In this document: positions 33,816-45,236 of the stretch, piece by piece
How positions within the stretch are numbered: the stretch's first letter is position 1
Layout: each line of letters begins with the position of its first letter
Origin: Mesostigma viride
Lineage: Eukaryota; Streptophyta; Mesostigmatophyceae; Mesostigmatales; Mesostigmataceae
Direction: 5' to 3'
DNA: 64,000 bases
Assembly (NCBI GenBank): GCA_009746045.1
Contig: RPFO01000165.1
Location: forward strand, 5,878,085 to 5,942,084
Notes under the pieces: generated by a model
Databases searched by the model: none
The model's input: the letters and a program-made list of their open reading frames with translations, nothing else
What the model was told of the DNA's origin: nothing
Made by a program: the position numbers and the translations under genes

Positions 33816-34148
33816 GTTGCCGCGTTATCTGCGGCGTCATCTGTCCGTATGGCGAAAAGCTCCTATTCAGAGGCGGTTAATTTAATGCCGCAAACAAATA
33901 TTCTATTATTCATGATTTATTACAATAAGTAGTAAGGTGATCGTCCCATCTCGTAAGCATGGCGACTGGCGAGAGGAGCAACAAATGCTGGTCAAATGCT
34001 TCATGATTGTGTACAGGCTGGTTAGGCTATAGTGACCCTTATCAGGCGGAGCCAATTTTCGGAAGAACCGTTAGGTTCGTCAGAATTGGCGAAGCTTATA
34101 AGGCCGTACACGTGAGAAAACATAGGAATAGGGGATGAAAATCCGTCA
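33816..34148. other. Upstream region of the esterase-like gene
   Basis: Presumably holds its promoter, but no motif stands out. Positions 34052-34068 (CAATTTTCGGAAGAACC) match inverted sequence at 40275-40291, beyond LINE-C. Confidence 0.4.
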
Positions 34149-34778
34149 ATCCATCCATCCATCCATCCATCCATCCATCCATCCATCCATCCATCCATCC
34201 ATCCATCCATCCATCCATCCATCCATCCATCCATCCATCCATCCATCCATCCATCCATCCATCCATCCATCCATCCATCCATCCATCCATCCATCCATCC
34301 ATCCATCCATCCATCCATCCATCCATCCATCCATCCATCCATCCATCCATCCATCCATCCATCCATCCATCCATCCATCCATCCATCCATCCATCCATCC
34401 ATCCATCCATCCATCCATCCATCCATCCATCCATCCATCCATCCATCCATCCATCCATCCATCCATCCATCCATCCATCCATCCATCCATCCATCCATCC
34501 ATCCATCCATCCATCCATCCATCCATCCATCCATCCATCCATCCATCCATCCATCCATCCATCCATCCATCCATCCATCCATCCATCCATCCATCCATCC
34601 ATCCATCCATCCATCCATCCATCCATCCATCCATCCATCCATCCATCCATCCATCCATCCATCCATCCATCCATCCATCCATCCATCCATCCATCCATCC
34701 ATCCATCCATCCATCCATCCATCCATCCATCCATCCATCCATCCATCCATCCATCCATCCATCCATCCATCCATCCAT
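34149..34778. repeat. (CCAT)n microsatellite, left of LINE-C
   Basis: About 157 perfect tetranucleotide units, 630 bp. In-frame readings (Ile-His-Pro-Ser or Met-Asp-Gly-Trp repeats) are artefacts. Confidence 0.98.
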
Positions 34779-34967
34779 GCGAGCTATGGATGCCGAGAAT
34801 GCTCATAACTTTTACATCCGGGCATGAAATTTGGTCGGGTAAATTGCAGTAGAAGCGTCTTTTGATGACGAACACGATGATATAATTTTCAGCCGCCATC
34901 GCCCAAGATTTAGCGCAATATCAAAAAACGCAGCACAGGCAGGGTTCGTATTTTCCCGGAACCAGCT

Positions 34968-36308
34968 ATGGCAGAAACTCCGTCAACCGCCTCCCATACT
35001 CTCTCCGAGGGGGAGGCTTCAGCGCCCAACACGATTACGCAACTAATTGCAGATGCGGAAACCATTGCGACGCAGCCCCGGGCCAGCGAGGCCGCCATTA
35101 CCGCCTCCTCCAAGCGGATTTGCGTCAACCCACCCGACGAGATGGATCGCCAGGTCCCTTTGCCATCGTCTTCCAAAGACACCCCCATTGACGACGCCAT
35201 CGACGACGACGACGACGACGCTAACGACGCTGAGTTCGACCCAGCATCCTTCATGCCTGGCAAGGTTGTCGACGAGCAGCAGTTCTTTTCGCTTACCGCC
35301 GAGCAGGCGCAGGCTATCCTGCGCCACCTGCACGACACCGGCAAGGAGATACATTTTCCTTACGCGTCTGGCGGGACCATTCCAGTGGACGAAATCGACG
35401 ACTTGGACGAGCCACAGCTTCGACTTTCTGTTTTCTTGAGCCACGCGCAGGCCCCTTGCCTCCGGGCACTCTTTGCCGCTTTCAAGGACGCCGATCACGG
35501 CACCGCCAACACCCCCGATGCTTCCCCGGAAGCAGCAGACCTGCACAAGCTCAATAAGAAAGTCGCAGACATGGCTGCCCAACTCGGCACCTTGTCCACC
35601 GCTATCCGTCAAGACACTGCCGAGCTCCGCTCCAGCATTGCCGAGGTCAAGGCCGCCCTGACCAGCCCGCCCCAACCAGCCGCCCCCGCACCGGCCACCA
35701 GCTACGCTAACATGGTCAAACAGACGGACATTGCCAACCTAATGGAGGATGCAGCACGCAGGGGGGCTGCAGCCCACAAGACTGCGGTCGAGGAGGACCT
35801 GCGCTCACGCAGTATAGTGGTCCGGTATTTCCAGGTCGCACAGCAGCCTGAAACGGACCTGATGCTAGCGCAACGCCTGTACCACAGCCTCATCGTGGGC
35901 AGGCTGCAACTGGGCAACGAACGCATCCGCATTGAGTCGGCAGCCTGGATGGCGGGCCAGCCTGGCCCCATCCGGGTGACCTTTGCGAATGTGGCCAGCA
36001 AGGTGAAGGTACTCCAGGCCCGCAAGCTCCTAGGCGGGAAGAACGCGCCGAGCCTCGACGACCTCCTCTCACCGGCCCAGCTAGTCATCAAGAATGGTCT
36101 GCTGGGCAGCGACGTGGCGACCAAGGCCAAGCGGGATGGCCAGAAGGTCTACGTCCGCCTCGTCCACGACACCCCCGTGCTATTCATCAACGGCCAGCGC
36201 ACGGAGGCGCAGGCTCCGAACAAGCGGCACAAGTCGGGCCGTCCCAGGCCCGCCCCAGCTGCGTCATCATCGTCTACGCACGTCCCGGGTATGGATGGCG
36301 CCCGGTAA
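34968..36308 (+). CDS. LINE-C ORF1 protein
   Basis: 446 residues, ATG in AGCTATGGCAG, stop TAA. N-terminal part acidic (a run of eight Asp near residues 78-85). A likely coiled coil at about residues 190-225 (LHKLNKKVADMAAQLGTLS, then RQDTAELRSSIAEVKAAL). Then SRSIVVRYFQV, followed by an RRM-like stretch (PIRVTFANVASKVKVLQARK), and a basic tail NKRHKSGRPRP. Acidic-coil-RRM architecture is common for LINE ORF1 proteins, which chaperone the element RNA. No CCHC knuckle is seen. LINE-A ORF1 matches its second half. Confidence 0.85.
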   Translation: MAETPSTASHTLSEGEASAPNTITQLIADAETIATQPRASEAAITASSKRICVNPPDEMDRQVPLPSSSKDTPIDDAIDDDDDDANDAEFDPASFMPGKVVDEQQFFSLTAEQAQAILRHLHDTGKEIHFPYASGGTIPVDEIDDLDEPQLRLSVFLSHAQAPCLRALFAAFKDADHGTANTPDASPEAADLHKLNKKVADMAAQLGTLSTAIRQDTAELRSSIAEVKAALTSPPQPAAPAPATSYANMVKQTDIANLMEDAARRGAAAHKTAVEEDLRSRSIVVRYFQVAQQPETDLMLAQRLYHSLIVGRLQLGNERIRIESAAWMAGQPGPIRVTFANVASKVKVLQARKLLGGKNAPSLDDLLSPAQLVIKNGLLGSDVATKAKRDGQKVYVRLVHDTPVLFINGQRTEAQAPNKRHKSGRPRPAPAASSSSTHVPGMDGAR

Positions 36309-36382
36309 GGGCACACCCTCGCGGCCTCGCGGTACAATAGGCTTTGGGCACAGCCTTTATAAACAAGCCCCTTTCCATCCTC

Positions 36383-36601
36383 ATGTCGCACCGTGCGAGC
36401 ATGATCAGGATGCAAGGTCGCCAGGCACGCCACGGTCAACCTTCCCGCCAATTTACCAGCCTTACACGCCTCCTAGCCCGCCTTGAGCGGGATGAGGCCC
36501 AGTCGACACGCCGGCGACCCCAGCCAGGACGGAGACGACGCATATCCGTCCTGAAAGAAAGCCTCCATGCGTTGACAAGCATTAACCCCAATCGCCACCC
36601 T

Positions 36602-36632
<31 letters not shown>

Positions 36633-39600
36633 AGCACTACCCTTCTCCACCCCCACCCCCACCCCCACCCCCCCGCTAATAGGGCAACGGCCCATTCTTG
36701 GTATTGCAAGTTTTAACGTGCGCACCCTCCCTGCAGATCCTTCTACGAGCGGCGGCACCCCAGCACGCCAACGCGTCGACGAGCTGATCGCCCTGTGCGC
36801 CGACAACAAGATCGCTGTTCTTGGAGTCCAGGAGCACCGACGCACCGTTGACCCTCAGCACGCGGTCAACGGTCTGCTGGTCGACGACCTGCGTGCAGGC
36901 TGGCGGTTCCACTATGGTGGCGGCGACGCGCCGGGCCAAGGTGGTGTGGGCCTCTTGTGCTCGCCGGCAGCATCAGAGCAGCTCCAGTCCATCGTGCTGC
37001 GGTCCCCGCGTGTGCTAGTGGCCACTTTTTCGGCCACTGAGGGCCATTCACACCACACGCTAACCGTTATCGTGGGATATGCACCACATGCGGGTCGAGC
37101 TCAGGCGGAACGTGAGGCCTTCTTCGACGCCCTCAAGGAGGAGGAGGCCAACATCCCAGCTCGGCACTTCCTGGTTATGCTGCTCGACGCCAACGCCACG
37201 CTGCCAGTTGGCACTGGGGGCGCTCAGTATTCCCCAACCAACACGACAGCCAACGGTAACACGCCTTTATTTGCGAATCTGCTGGCAGAATCTGCGCTGG
37301 TTGCATGCAATGCTTCTTTCGCACGCCCCGCTGAGCAGCTGGCCACCTTTTTTGGGCCGTCGGATCGGGTGGTGTGCCTTGATTATGTCTGCGTACGTCG
37401 GGCTCAGCGCCCCTCAGTTGTCGATGCTCGCGTCCTGCAAGATTCTGTCAGCACGGTGGAATCTGATCATCGTCTCGTGCTCGCTCGCATCAGATTGCGG
37501 TTTCCTGGGGTGAAACCGTCGCGACAGCTGGCACCTCAGCCAGATCTGAAAGTGCTCCGGATTGTGCTGAAGGATGCCGACAAGATGTCAGCAGAAGAGC
37601 AGGCCGCTATGTCGCACAGGGATGATTTCCTGGCCGTATTCGACGCCGGGGGCAGCCGACAGCAGTTACACGCCATTCCGCCGCCGGGGGATATTTCAGT
37701 GATCCTCCGTGGTGTCGCCGCCAAGTATCGCCTGGCTGCCCGCACCCTCCCCACCTTGCCTCCGCGTCGGCAGCTTGCTGTCCACCGTCACGCACCGACA
37801 GTGGTCGCCGCCAGGCAGATGCTCCGCCGCAACAGAGATCCGATCGCCAAACCTGGGCTGCAAGCAGCTCTGAGGGCCGCCTACGAGCAGGCTGAGAAGG
37901 CAGATGCTCAGCAGATGGTCAAGGACCTGCGCAGCTGCCAGCAGAAGCACGACGGCAAGGGGGCCTGGTTCTGGTACAAGCGCCTCGGGCACCCGGACGG
38001 CCTCGGCCGGCCCCACCGCCACGACGTCCCCGGCGCCCCAGCCAAGCGGCTTCGTACCTGGGCCACGGCCACGGCCGAGGTCGTGGGGACAGCTGCGCCG
38101 CCCCCACCCCTGCTCCCAGCCGCCGCCGCCCGCCCGGCCGCCCTGGCCGGCCCCGCAGGGCCCCCGGCCCCGCCTAGGTCAGCGGCGGACTACCTAGTCC
38201 CCCCGCTGGTCGGCCCACTTGGCGACCCGTCTGACATGCCTCCTTTCACCTCTCGCGAGGTCACGGAGGCGGTCCAGCGCCTGCGTTATGACGCAGCCAC
38301 CGGCTCTGACGAGATTCCGGCCGCAGTTGTAAAACTTGCAGCCGAATTCGAGGACACAGGTGTTATGCTGCTCTTCCGGGACATCTGCAACCGCCTTCTG
38401 CTGTCGTCGCAACCACCTCCAGCGGCCTGGCAACACAGTTTTCGCACGATGCTGTACAAGAACAAGGGGTCGCCTGCCGACCCCGGCAACTACAGAGGGG
38501 TGTGCATTCAAAGTGCCCCCCTCAAGCTTCTTATGCGGCTCATCCTGAACCGCCTGCGCACGGCCCTGGACGGTCACCTCAGCGAGACTCAGCACGGCTT
38601 CCGTTCAGGTCGCAACACAGTACAGGCGCTCTTCGCTACTCGCCGACTGGTGGAGGAACTGCAACGCCTTCAGCCTGGTGAGTCCCCTTTGCACCTTGTG
38701 CTGGTGGACTTCATCAAAGCCTTCGATTCGGTTTTCTGGCCTGCGCTTTGGGACATCCTCGAGTTGTTCCGGATCCCCCGCCCCCTGATTGCTGTCATCC
38801 GCAACCTGTATGAAGGGTCCACCACTTCGGTGCGCACTTCTTACGGGACCACGCCCCCATGCCCTTTACAGAAGGGTGTGTGGCAGGGCTGCGTGCTGTC
38901 GCCCTACCTGTTCATTATTGTTGTCGAATACGTAATGATTCAGGCGCGCAAGCGATTTGCCCGCATCGTGGGCAGGGAACCAGGAGTGCAGGTTGCTAAC
39001 AAATTCTGGCATGGCGGTGCGGACACGGAGATTCGGCTCGCAGACATCATTTACGCAGACGACACCACCCTCTTTGAGGACACTGAGCACGTGCAGACAT
39101 GGCTTGACTGCCTGGCTCTCGAGGCCCGTGCAGTGGGGCTTGAGGTCAGCAAGAAGACAGAGGCTCTGGCGGTTGGGCTCACCACCTCAGCGCCGCCCCT
39201 CTATCTCCTAGACGGCTCTCGAGTCCTGTATCGGGACCGCGTTAAGCTGCTGGGCAGCCTGCTCCCTAGCTGCGAGGTGGATGTGGACCACCGCATCTCC
39301 CTCGCCTGGCACGCTTTACGCCAGTACCGGGCCCTATGGCGCAAGCCCCTGGGCAAGATCGAGAAACAGGACCTGTTCAAGGTCCTCGTCCTTCCTGTTC
39401 TCACGTATGGCGCCGAGACGTGGACCCTCACCGCCGACCTGGCCCGCAAGCTGGACGGCGCGGTCACCAGCATGCTGCGGTCCATTTTCAGAGTAGGATA
39501 TGCTGCTCATGTCCGCAATGAGGACCTGTATCAGGGCATGCCCTATCTCACCAGCACAATTAAGCAACGCCGCCTGCAGCTAGTAGGGCACCTAGCTCGC

Positions 39601-39879
39601 ACCAACCAGGTAGACACCTCACGTGGCCCCCCCGCAGGACTGCGACCAGCCCAGCCTGGCCGGCACCTCCTGACGTGGGCTGGGCCCAGTGATGTTAGAC
39701 GCCGCAAGGCCCGCACCTTCAAAGAACAGCTAGTAGAGGACATGGGGGGCCTAGGCCTCTCCGTGATTTGGAAGAAGATGCTGGACAAGGCCAAGTGGGC
39801 CCAGGTCATAGAGGACAACGAGCCCCCCCCAGTGGGGAAGCGCCCGCGTGTGCAATCCCGCGGGAGGCACGCTAGATAG
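36383..39879 (+). pseudogene. LINE-C ORF2: endonuclease-reverse transcriptase with frame change at C28
   Basis: ATG 36383 (CTCATGTCG). The N-terminus (LTRLLARLERDEAQSTRRR) parallels LINE-A ORF2. A run of 28 C (36602-36629) shifts the frame. The rest is open for over 1050 codons. EEP endonuclease, about 36690-37510: GIASFNVRTLP, GVQEHRR, GGGDAPGQGGVGLL, LLDANATLP, SDHRLVLARIRLRF. RT, about 38240-39200: MLYKNKGSPADPGNYRG, VDFIKAFDSVFW, GVWQGCVLSPYLF, YADDTTLFE. The C-terminus has NEDLYQGMPYLTSTIKQRRL. All catalytic motifs look intact. If the C-run were 1 shorter or 2 longer the whole protein would be open, so this may be slippage or a sequencing error. Confidence 0.9.
36602..36629 (+). repeat. 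C28 homopolymer in LINE-C ORF2
   Basis: A run of 28 C in the proline-rich linker before the endonuclease. The reading frame upstream and the endonuclease frame downstream differ by one step across it. Confidence 0.9.
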
Positions 39880-40049
39880 CTCCCCCTAGGGCAGCGTGCG
39901 GCTGCCTAGATAGATGATGTAGTTAGAATGTTGTTAGATAGATGTAGTATGTAGCCAATGCAGATAGATTAGACCGGTAGGAATGTGTGCACCCATCCAT
40001 CCATTCATCGGGGTTAATGCTCCGTGACTCCCCAACGGGAGCACGAGTC

Positions 40050-40240
40050 TAATTAATTAATTAATTAATCCATCCATCCATCCATCCATCCATCCATCCA
40101 TCCATCCATCCATCCATCCATCCATCCATCCATCCATCCATCCATCCATCCATCCATCCATCCATCCATCCATCCATCCATCCATCCATCCATCCATCCA
40201 TCCATCCATCCATCCATCCATCCACCCATCCATCCATCCA
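40050..40240. repeat. (TTAA)n tail of LINE-C followed by (CCAT)n
   Basis: About 19 bp of TTAA repeats (40051-40069) end the LINE. Then about 170 bp of CCAT repeats follow with one CCAC variant near 40224, continuing the microsatellite seen at 34149-34778. Confidence 0.93.
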
Positions 40241-40553
40241 CCGAATTTGTCCCGAATTTGCAAGCATAAGGGTGAGGTTCTTCCGAAAATTTCGGGGAAA
40301 TGGGTATATTTAAATTTTTATTAGCCAATTATGGACCAAAGACTAGGTGAGAGGGGAAATGAGTATCAGCGAATCCTAATTAAAGGTGGGCACACACACG
40401 TGTGGAGGTGGCAGGTGAAAGGCTAATAGGGCGCGTTATTAGACCAGGGAAGCCAGTGGACCTGAGTCATGTCGCCGTGAGGCATAATGGTGAATACCTG
40501 ATTGATTACGGCCGAGTAGATCATGAAAAAGCTGGAGCGGGCTGGGCTTGTCG
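40241..40553. other. Unassigned spacer right of LINE-C
   Basis: Contains GGTTCTTCCGAAAATT near 40276-40291, inverted relative to 34052-34068. Otherwise nothing recognised. Confidence 0.4.
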
Positions 40554-42229
40554 TTATTGGGCCCTGGGTCCCACACCCTGTGTTGTTCCTGAGCCAGCAG
40601 CCAGTATCGGCGCATCATAGCCGCATTCCATAGGTATACTGATAAAGCGCCGGACTACGCCGCCGCAGGTCATATACTCCTCGCGGACATTAAAGACTGT
40701 CTCGTTGCGTATGGTCCAGATCGCGTATAGCATAGTAATGCGCAGCCATATCCATTCTGCTTGGGAATCTGAAAGCTCGGTCCCTGGTGTGCCAGCAATA
40801 CCGAAAATGATGGTACGCACGCTAATGGGAAGATTGGGTGGCGATGCCGTCCATGCGGCCCAGATGTTAATGAGCCACTTCCAAACCCCTGGGAGATTAC
40901 AGAAAAGGAACCGGTGCTCAATGGTTTCACTAGGGTGCGTGCACAGGCATGATGCATCATGACCAAAACGCTCGTGGAGCGTAGCGCAGACCCCTATCGC
41001 CCCATGCATCAGAAGATGTTGTACATCAGTGGCCCTGCGGTCCACGAGAGGGTGGTTTACCGCCAGGGTAATCAGCTTGACCCAAGTGTAGCCCGGCCAT
41101 TGTATTCCCCAGCGGGCTCGGCCCGGATGGGGCTCATGGTACGTATGTAACAAGATATCATAACCCCAGTCTACGGTGTACTCAAAGATACGTTTGCTGG
41201 TTCTGATGTCCCCCTTGGTTAAGACCCATCCAAATTCAACCGGGTCCAGATGTAGTAAATCGAGCCGTGTGTTGCCCACGTGTAGCCATGTAATGCTCCC
41301 AACCGGGGATAATGGGTCCGGCTGGATCATGCAAGATCTTGGCACAGACCATGGGACTACGCGTATGCGGTGACACTGGGAAGATGGCGTGTACGCATAT
41401 AAGGTGGATAGTTGATACAGACACCCATTGTGGCCAGGAATAGCTTCCAGCAGTTGTAGTTGGAGCCCATCATGTGGCAGAACCGTCACAACTAAACCTT
41501 TGCACGCAGGCGTGACTCCGTCGGCGTAGAAGCTAACCCAGTCTCCGGTTATAATTGGCTTGCGTGGGGCAGTCATCAATGCATGCCACGCCGCTGGTAT
41601 CGCACTTATAAGGGTTTGCCACGCTTGCAGGGAGGGCATGTGGGAGACCCATGCAAGTGCTGACCTCGTCGTAGCTGAGCCGTCGATACGTAGCGCCGTG
41701 CCCCAGGTAGACGTCCAGCACCCTGACAATCGGCGGTGACGCGCGCAGAAAGCCATCATACGGGTTGTGTCCGTGGAGAGTGCCGAGGGGCTTGTTAGTA
41801 GCGTCAGTGATTAAGTCATTAAAAAAGAGTGGCTGCCGTGCCACCTCGATCCTCTCGGGTAGTAGGAAAGACTAGACGACCCGGCTTGAGCTTATTGTAA
41901 CCTGTCCATATGCGCTGCCAGTACCATGGGAGTCCTTTGTACGAAATAAGGGTGCTGCCCAGTATTCCCGCCCCCAGTTGCCACGAGGTGCCACTAGCAT
42001 GGGTGGAAAGAGAGGCTAGCGTTTCACGAGCAAGCATGCAACCGGGGTGTGTGTTGACTCCCATAAAAACAGATATCACTTGTTTAGCATACAGCGACCA
42101 CAAACGCCATTGTATGTTGTGGAGCCCGAGGCCCCCGTGCACCCATGACATGAAGGACATCTCTCTGTTGATCCATCCGTGTACCGTGTGGGAGATTAAG
42201 CCTTTCTGTTTCCAGACAAAATTGCTGCC
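40554..42229 (-). pseudogene. LINE-D 3' half (zf-RVT C-terminus)
   Basis: Minus-strand C-terminal part of a LINE ORF2 in three frames. It reads FVWKQKGLISHTVHGWINRE, VHGGLGLHNIQWRLWSLYAK, FFNDLITDATNKPLG, VLDVYLG and then a long frame ending in CLCTHPSETIEHRFLFCNLP, a zf-RVT-type zinc motif (C-x-C...EHRFLFC) found at the end of many plant and algal LINE RTs. It is separated from its RT half (50272-50803) by Copia-1, whose target duplication AATGC marks the cut. Confidence 0.75.
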
Positions 42230-42234
42230 AATGC

Positions 42235-42929
42235 AGTTAACGCCAAGCGCATTGGCGTGATCCTGATTCGGCATATCTCTGCGATTCCAGCGGCACCGGA
42301 ACGAGTTCATTCCGACAAGTATCAAGAAAGTTATGGCGTTCCGACTTCCCGGTCGCGCGCGAGCGCGAGCCGGCTGTTCTTCTAAGTCGGACGTGAATAT
42401 TTGCCGACGACATATGGGGTCGACAGTAATTCCTGGGCTGACAGGAATTAGGTGCTGTACCTACGACGGTATTGGATTAATACGTCGTACGCAGGAAATA
42501 GGAACCTTAACCTGTGGTCTGTTGGTACCGCAGGCTTAGTCCTGGCTTCTAGGTGCAGATGCAATAGTCACTGTGGACTGTGCTCTGTGGTCACTGTGCC
42601 TGTATGGCAGACCTACTGTATAGGAGCTGGGCGCTGTACAGGTAGTGAATACTGTACCGGGGGTGTTATTACTGAGCAGGCCTCCTAGGCTGCTCAGGAC
42701 TAGCAAGCACAGTGCACAAGTATATAAACAATAGGCCAGTGCCAAATGGGCATCTCTTGCGAGCCCGCCTCACGTGTTGTGCCTTGACTTGGCAAGCGCG
42801 TGTACAAGCCTCAAGTGTGTGAGCGCTGTAACATTATCCGATTTTAACAAAGCTCCGTTTCCAACCATATTCACACATTGCTGCATTGCAACCATATCCT
42901 TCACATTGCGTGTGATAAGAACGTTAACT
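42235..42929 (+). repeat. Copia-1 5' LTR
   Basis: Starts AGTTAACGCCAAGCGC (the CGCCAA...TTGGCG hairpin follows at once) and ends GAACGTTAACT. The start was set by where similarity with the 3' LTR begins, and it agrees with the AATGC duplication. Confidence 0.9.
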
Positions 42930-43022
42930 CAAATTACAACCAGTCTCAGCGGAACGGCCAGGAGGGTCGTTGCCGGTTGCGGTGTGCAGCGTTGACGACG
43001 AGAGGAGCTCGTCCGGTGGTGA

Positions 43023-43943
43023 ATGGTGCAGGAGGAACAACGGCAGCAGGATTTCCGGTTTCGGCAGTCTGCTGGGGGTTCGATTTCTCCTGAATTACGT
43101 CGTGTCGTTCGGGATCTATCTTTATTGCTTGCAGATCGTCCGCCTGTAAATCGCAGCTTCGTGCAATTCGTCGACGACCAGGTCGAAGATTGGGAGCGAA
43201 TTCTGCGACACGTACAAACCATCGTCATTCCGGAGCACCGGAGCATCGACGACCTTGAGCAGGAGCTTCACGGGTTGGTCGGCATCCAGACGGTGATTAC
43301 TGCAGTAGCAGAGCGAGTGCGGACGGAGTTGGCGGCAAGGCGAGGCGAGGTTGCGGAGGCAGCTGGCGCAGGGCGACACGAGTTTGTACCGACAGTAGCG
43401 GGCGCGGGAGTACCACGTGCTTTCGCAGGCGGCATCGGCGACGAGGGTGTTGCAGCGGGGCCAGTTAGGCGTGAACGACGCGGAGCGGAGCACTACAGGC
43501 GGCTTGCAGAGGTCGGGGCGACAGCGGAAGCCATCACCGGAGGACAGCGCGCGACAAGAGTCGGCAGGTTTCCGGAGCGAGTAAGAGTTCCTTTTCAGGA
43601 ACTGCCCCCGCCCCTTCGCGTTCGTGTGACGCGTTGGGAGGAGTTTGCACCTCTTGGGTACGATAGTGACCTTGAGGTGGGAGCAGGGGGTGTCGCTGGG
43701 CTAGGCGACGAGACACTTGGCGACCACGAGGTGCCAACGTACAATCCGCGAGGTGCCAACGACGGGTTGTCACCTGTCTACTTTACCAACGGTGACGATT
43801 CAGTCATCGCGGGCCGACAGCGGGTCGACGACGGCGCAGCAGGTAGCAGGGTACCAGAGCTGATTGTGGTGAGCGACAGCGACGACGACAGCGACAAGGA
43901 GAACCAGGACGCGCCTGGGGCCAGCCGTGGTGGTCTTGCCTGA
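43023..43943 (+). CDS. Copia-1 ORF0, extra protein upstream of gag
   Basis: 306 residues, ATG 93 nt after the LTR, stop TGA. I do not recognise it. The first third is helical and charged (VVRDLSLLLADRPPVNRSFV, DWERILRHVQTIVIPEHRS). The middle is Ala/Gly/Arg-rich, and the end is acidic (VSDSDDDSDKENQD). Copia-2 has a different-looking ORF in the same place, also helical at its N-terminus, so a 5' accessory ORF seems to be a feature of these elements. It might be a separate structural or regulatory protein. Nothing links it to a known family. Confidence 0.65.
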   Translation: MVQEEQRQQDFRFRQSAGGSISPELRRVVRDLSLLLADRPPVNRSFVQFVDDQVEDWERILRHVQTIVIPEHRSIDDLEQELHGLVGIQTVITAVAERVRTELAARRGEVAEAAGAGRHEFVPTVAGAGVPRAFAGGIGDEGVAAGPVRRERRGAEHYRRLAEVGATAEAITGGQRATRVGRFPERVRVPFQELPPPLRVRVTRWEEFAPLGYDSDLEVGAGGVAGLGDETLGDHEVPTYNPRGANDGLSPVYFTNGDDSVIAGRQRVDDGAAGSRVPELIVVSDSDDDSDKENQDAPGASRGGLA

Positions 43944-44045
43944 GTGGTAACACTTGGCACTTTCCTTTCTTGTTCAGTAGCTTATATTGCTTTAATTGCT
44001 GCTTGGCCACTTGGCTGGCTGTAGCAGATCTGAACAGAGGCCATC

Positions 44046-45230
44046 ATGGAGGATGGAGCTATCAACCAACAAGCGGGCTTTGGGCTTCGCGCGGCGCGGC
44101 GCTGGGCTGGATGGACGAGATGGACGCGATGGACGCGGTGGACGCGATGGACGCGGGGACGGCCAGGCGCTGGGAGACCAGGCTGAGGTGCCAGATAATC
44201 AGAGCCAAGGATCGCAGGGCGGGCAGCACGCGCCAGCCGCAGATCAAGCGGCGCCTAAGCGACCAACGTTGCTGAGGGGTACGCGGTGCTAGGCCAGTTT
44301 CAGTCCATCAAGGACAATTGGCAGCCCCGGGATGCTGAGAGGATGTTAGAGGACATGAACTTGTACACGGAGATATACAACGGTGACAAGCTTCGCATCC
44401 TGGCGTCTAGTGCCTACATACGGCAGTCGGCGAGGCGGCTGTTCAAGTTTGTTCGGGAGCGACACGCGGCGGGGGACACCTGGGCGGCGTTTATGACGCG
44501 ACTCAGGTCGTTCCTGAGTGACAAGAGGACCATAGATGGGTCCCACCTGAAGCAAGAATACCTGGACTACAAGCCCATCAAGGGGCAGCTAGTGGTCCAC
44601 GCCTTTGAAGACTTCGTCAAGCTGAGGGAGGACGCCATGGCCAAGGGCTTCTTCGTCGCAGATCGGATGGCCATGGGCGACTTTCTCAAGTCGCTGCAGC
44701 TGGATCCGGTCACCATGGATAATGTGACCATCCACATGCGACAGGTCCATGGCTGGGCAGCCATGACGGACCAGTTGTATGAGTGTTTCAGCGGCAAGTA
44801 CGTGGGTGGTAAGCGCCCTCGTCAGGGTGATGAGGAGGCCACTGAACCCACGGTTAAGTCCATGAGGGGATCGGGCCACGGGGGCCCAGCGCCCTCGAGA
44901 GGGCCTGAGACCTCTTCAAGGGGTCGAGGAAGGTCCAGGAGGGGGCGTGACAGAAGGGCTGGACGGGGGACCCCGCCGAAGTCGGGACATCCACAGTCCC
45001 AGTTTGACTTCAAGAGGGTGGGTGGTCCTCCCAAGGCTGGGCCCAGCAGTGGGACCTCACGGGACATCAGTCAGGTGGAATGTTATTTCTGCCAGGGGAA
45101 GGGTCACTTCAGGAATGAGTGTCCCTCGTACCTGAGGCAGGAAGGTCAGAGCAAGCCAGCTCAGGGTGGCAGCAAGGACAAGGCTGGTCCATCCCAGGAC
45201 AAGGGCAAGGGCAAGGCTGCTGATCATTGA
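44046..45230 (+). pseudogene. gag: Copia-1 gag with CCHC knuckle
   Basis: Probable ATG 44046 (ATCATGGAGG), but this start runs into a GATGGACGC minisatellite (44102-44160) and the frame changes. The main body is open from 44259 to the TGA at 45228-45230. It contains RMLEDMNLYTEIYNGDKLR, RLFKFVRERHAAGDTWAAFM and MDNVTIHMRQVHGWAAM (capsid-like, matching Copia-2 gag). A basic Arg/Gly tail and the CCHC CYFCQGKGHFRNEC (about 45083-45124) follow. The TGA is followed by CTT, and pol continues in the same frame with no further stop. Confidence 0.82.
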
Positions 45231-45236
45231 CTTGAG
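45228..45236 (+). promoter_or_regulatory. Candidate UGA readthrough site between gag and pol (Copia-1)
   Basis: CAT-TGA-CTT-GAG. Same frame before and after, one stop only, C at +4. Copia-2 and Copia-3 have CAG-TGA-CTG at the same place. Confidence 0.6.

Larger units (their letters stand above)
34779..40068 (+). mobile_element. LINE-C, nearly complete non-LTR retrotransposon inside a CCAT repeat
   Basis: 5' UTR (34779-34967), ORF1, 74-nt spacer, ORF2, 3' UTR (39880-40049) and a TTAA-repeat tail. Same family as LINE-A but far better preserved: the only coding defect I see is a frame change at a C28 run in ORF2. Both flanks are CCAT repeats in the same orientation, so the element sits inside one former microsatellite. 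Because the flanks are repeats, a target duplication cannot be defined. Confidence 0.9.

Noticed and set aside
34022-34899. Open frames of MDGW or HPSI repeats
   Set aside because: Translations of the CCAT microsatellite, open in several frames because the unit lacks stops.
36602-36629. Programmed ribosomal frameshift in LINE-C ORF2
   Set aside because: A homopolymer of 28 C is far more likely to slip in replication or sequencing; LINE-A has no matching run.
44062-44292. Small protein with GRDGRD repeats upstream of Copia-1 gag
   Set aside because: It is the alternate frame of the GATGGACGC minisatellite at the gag N-terminus.
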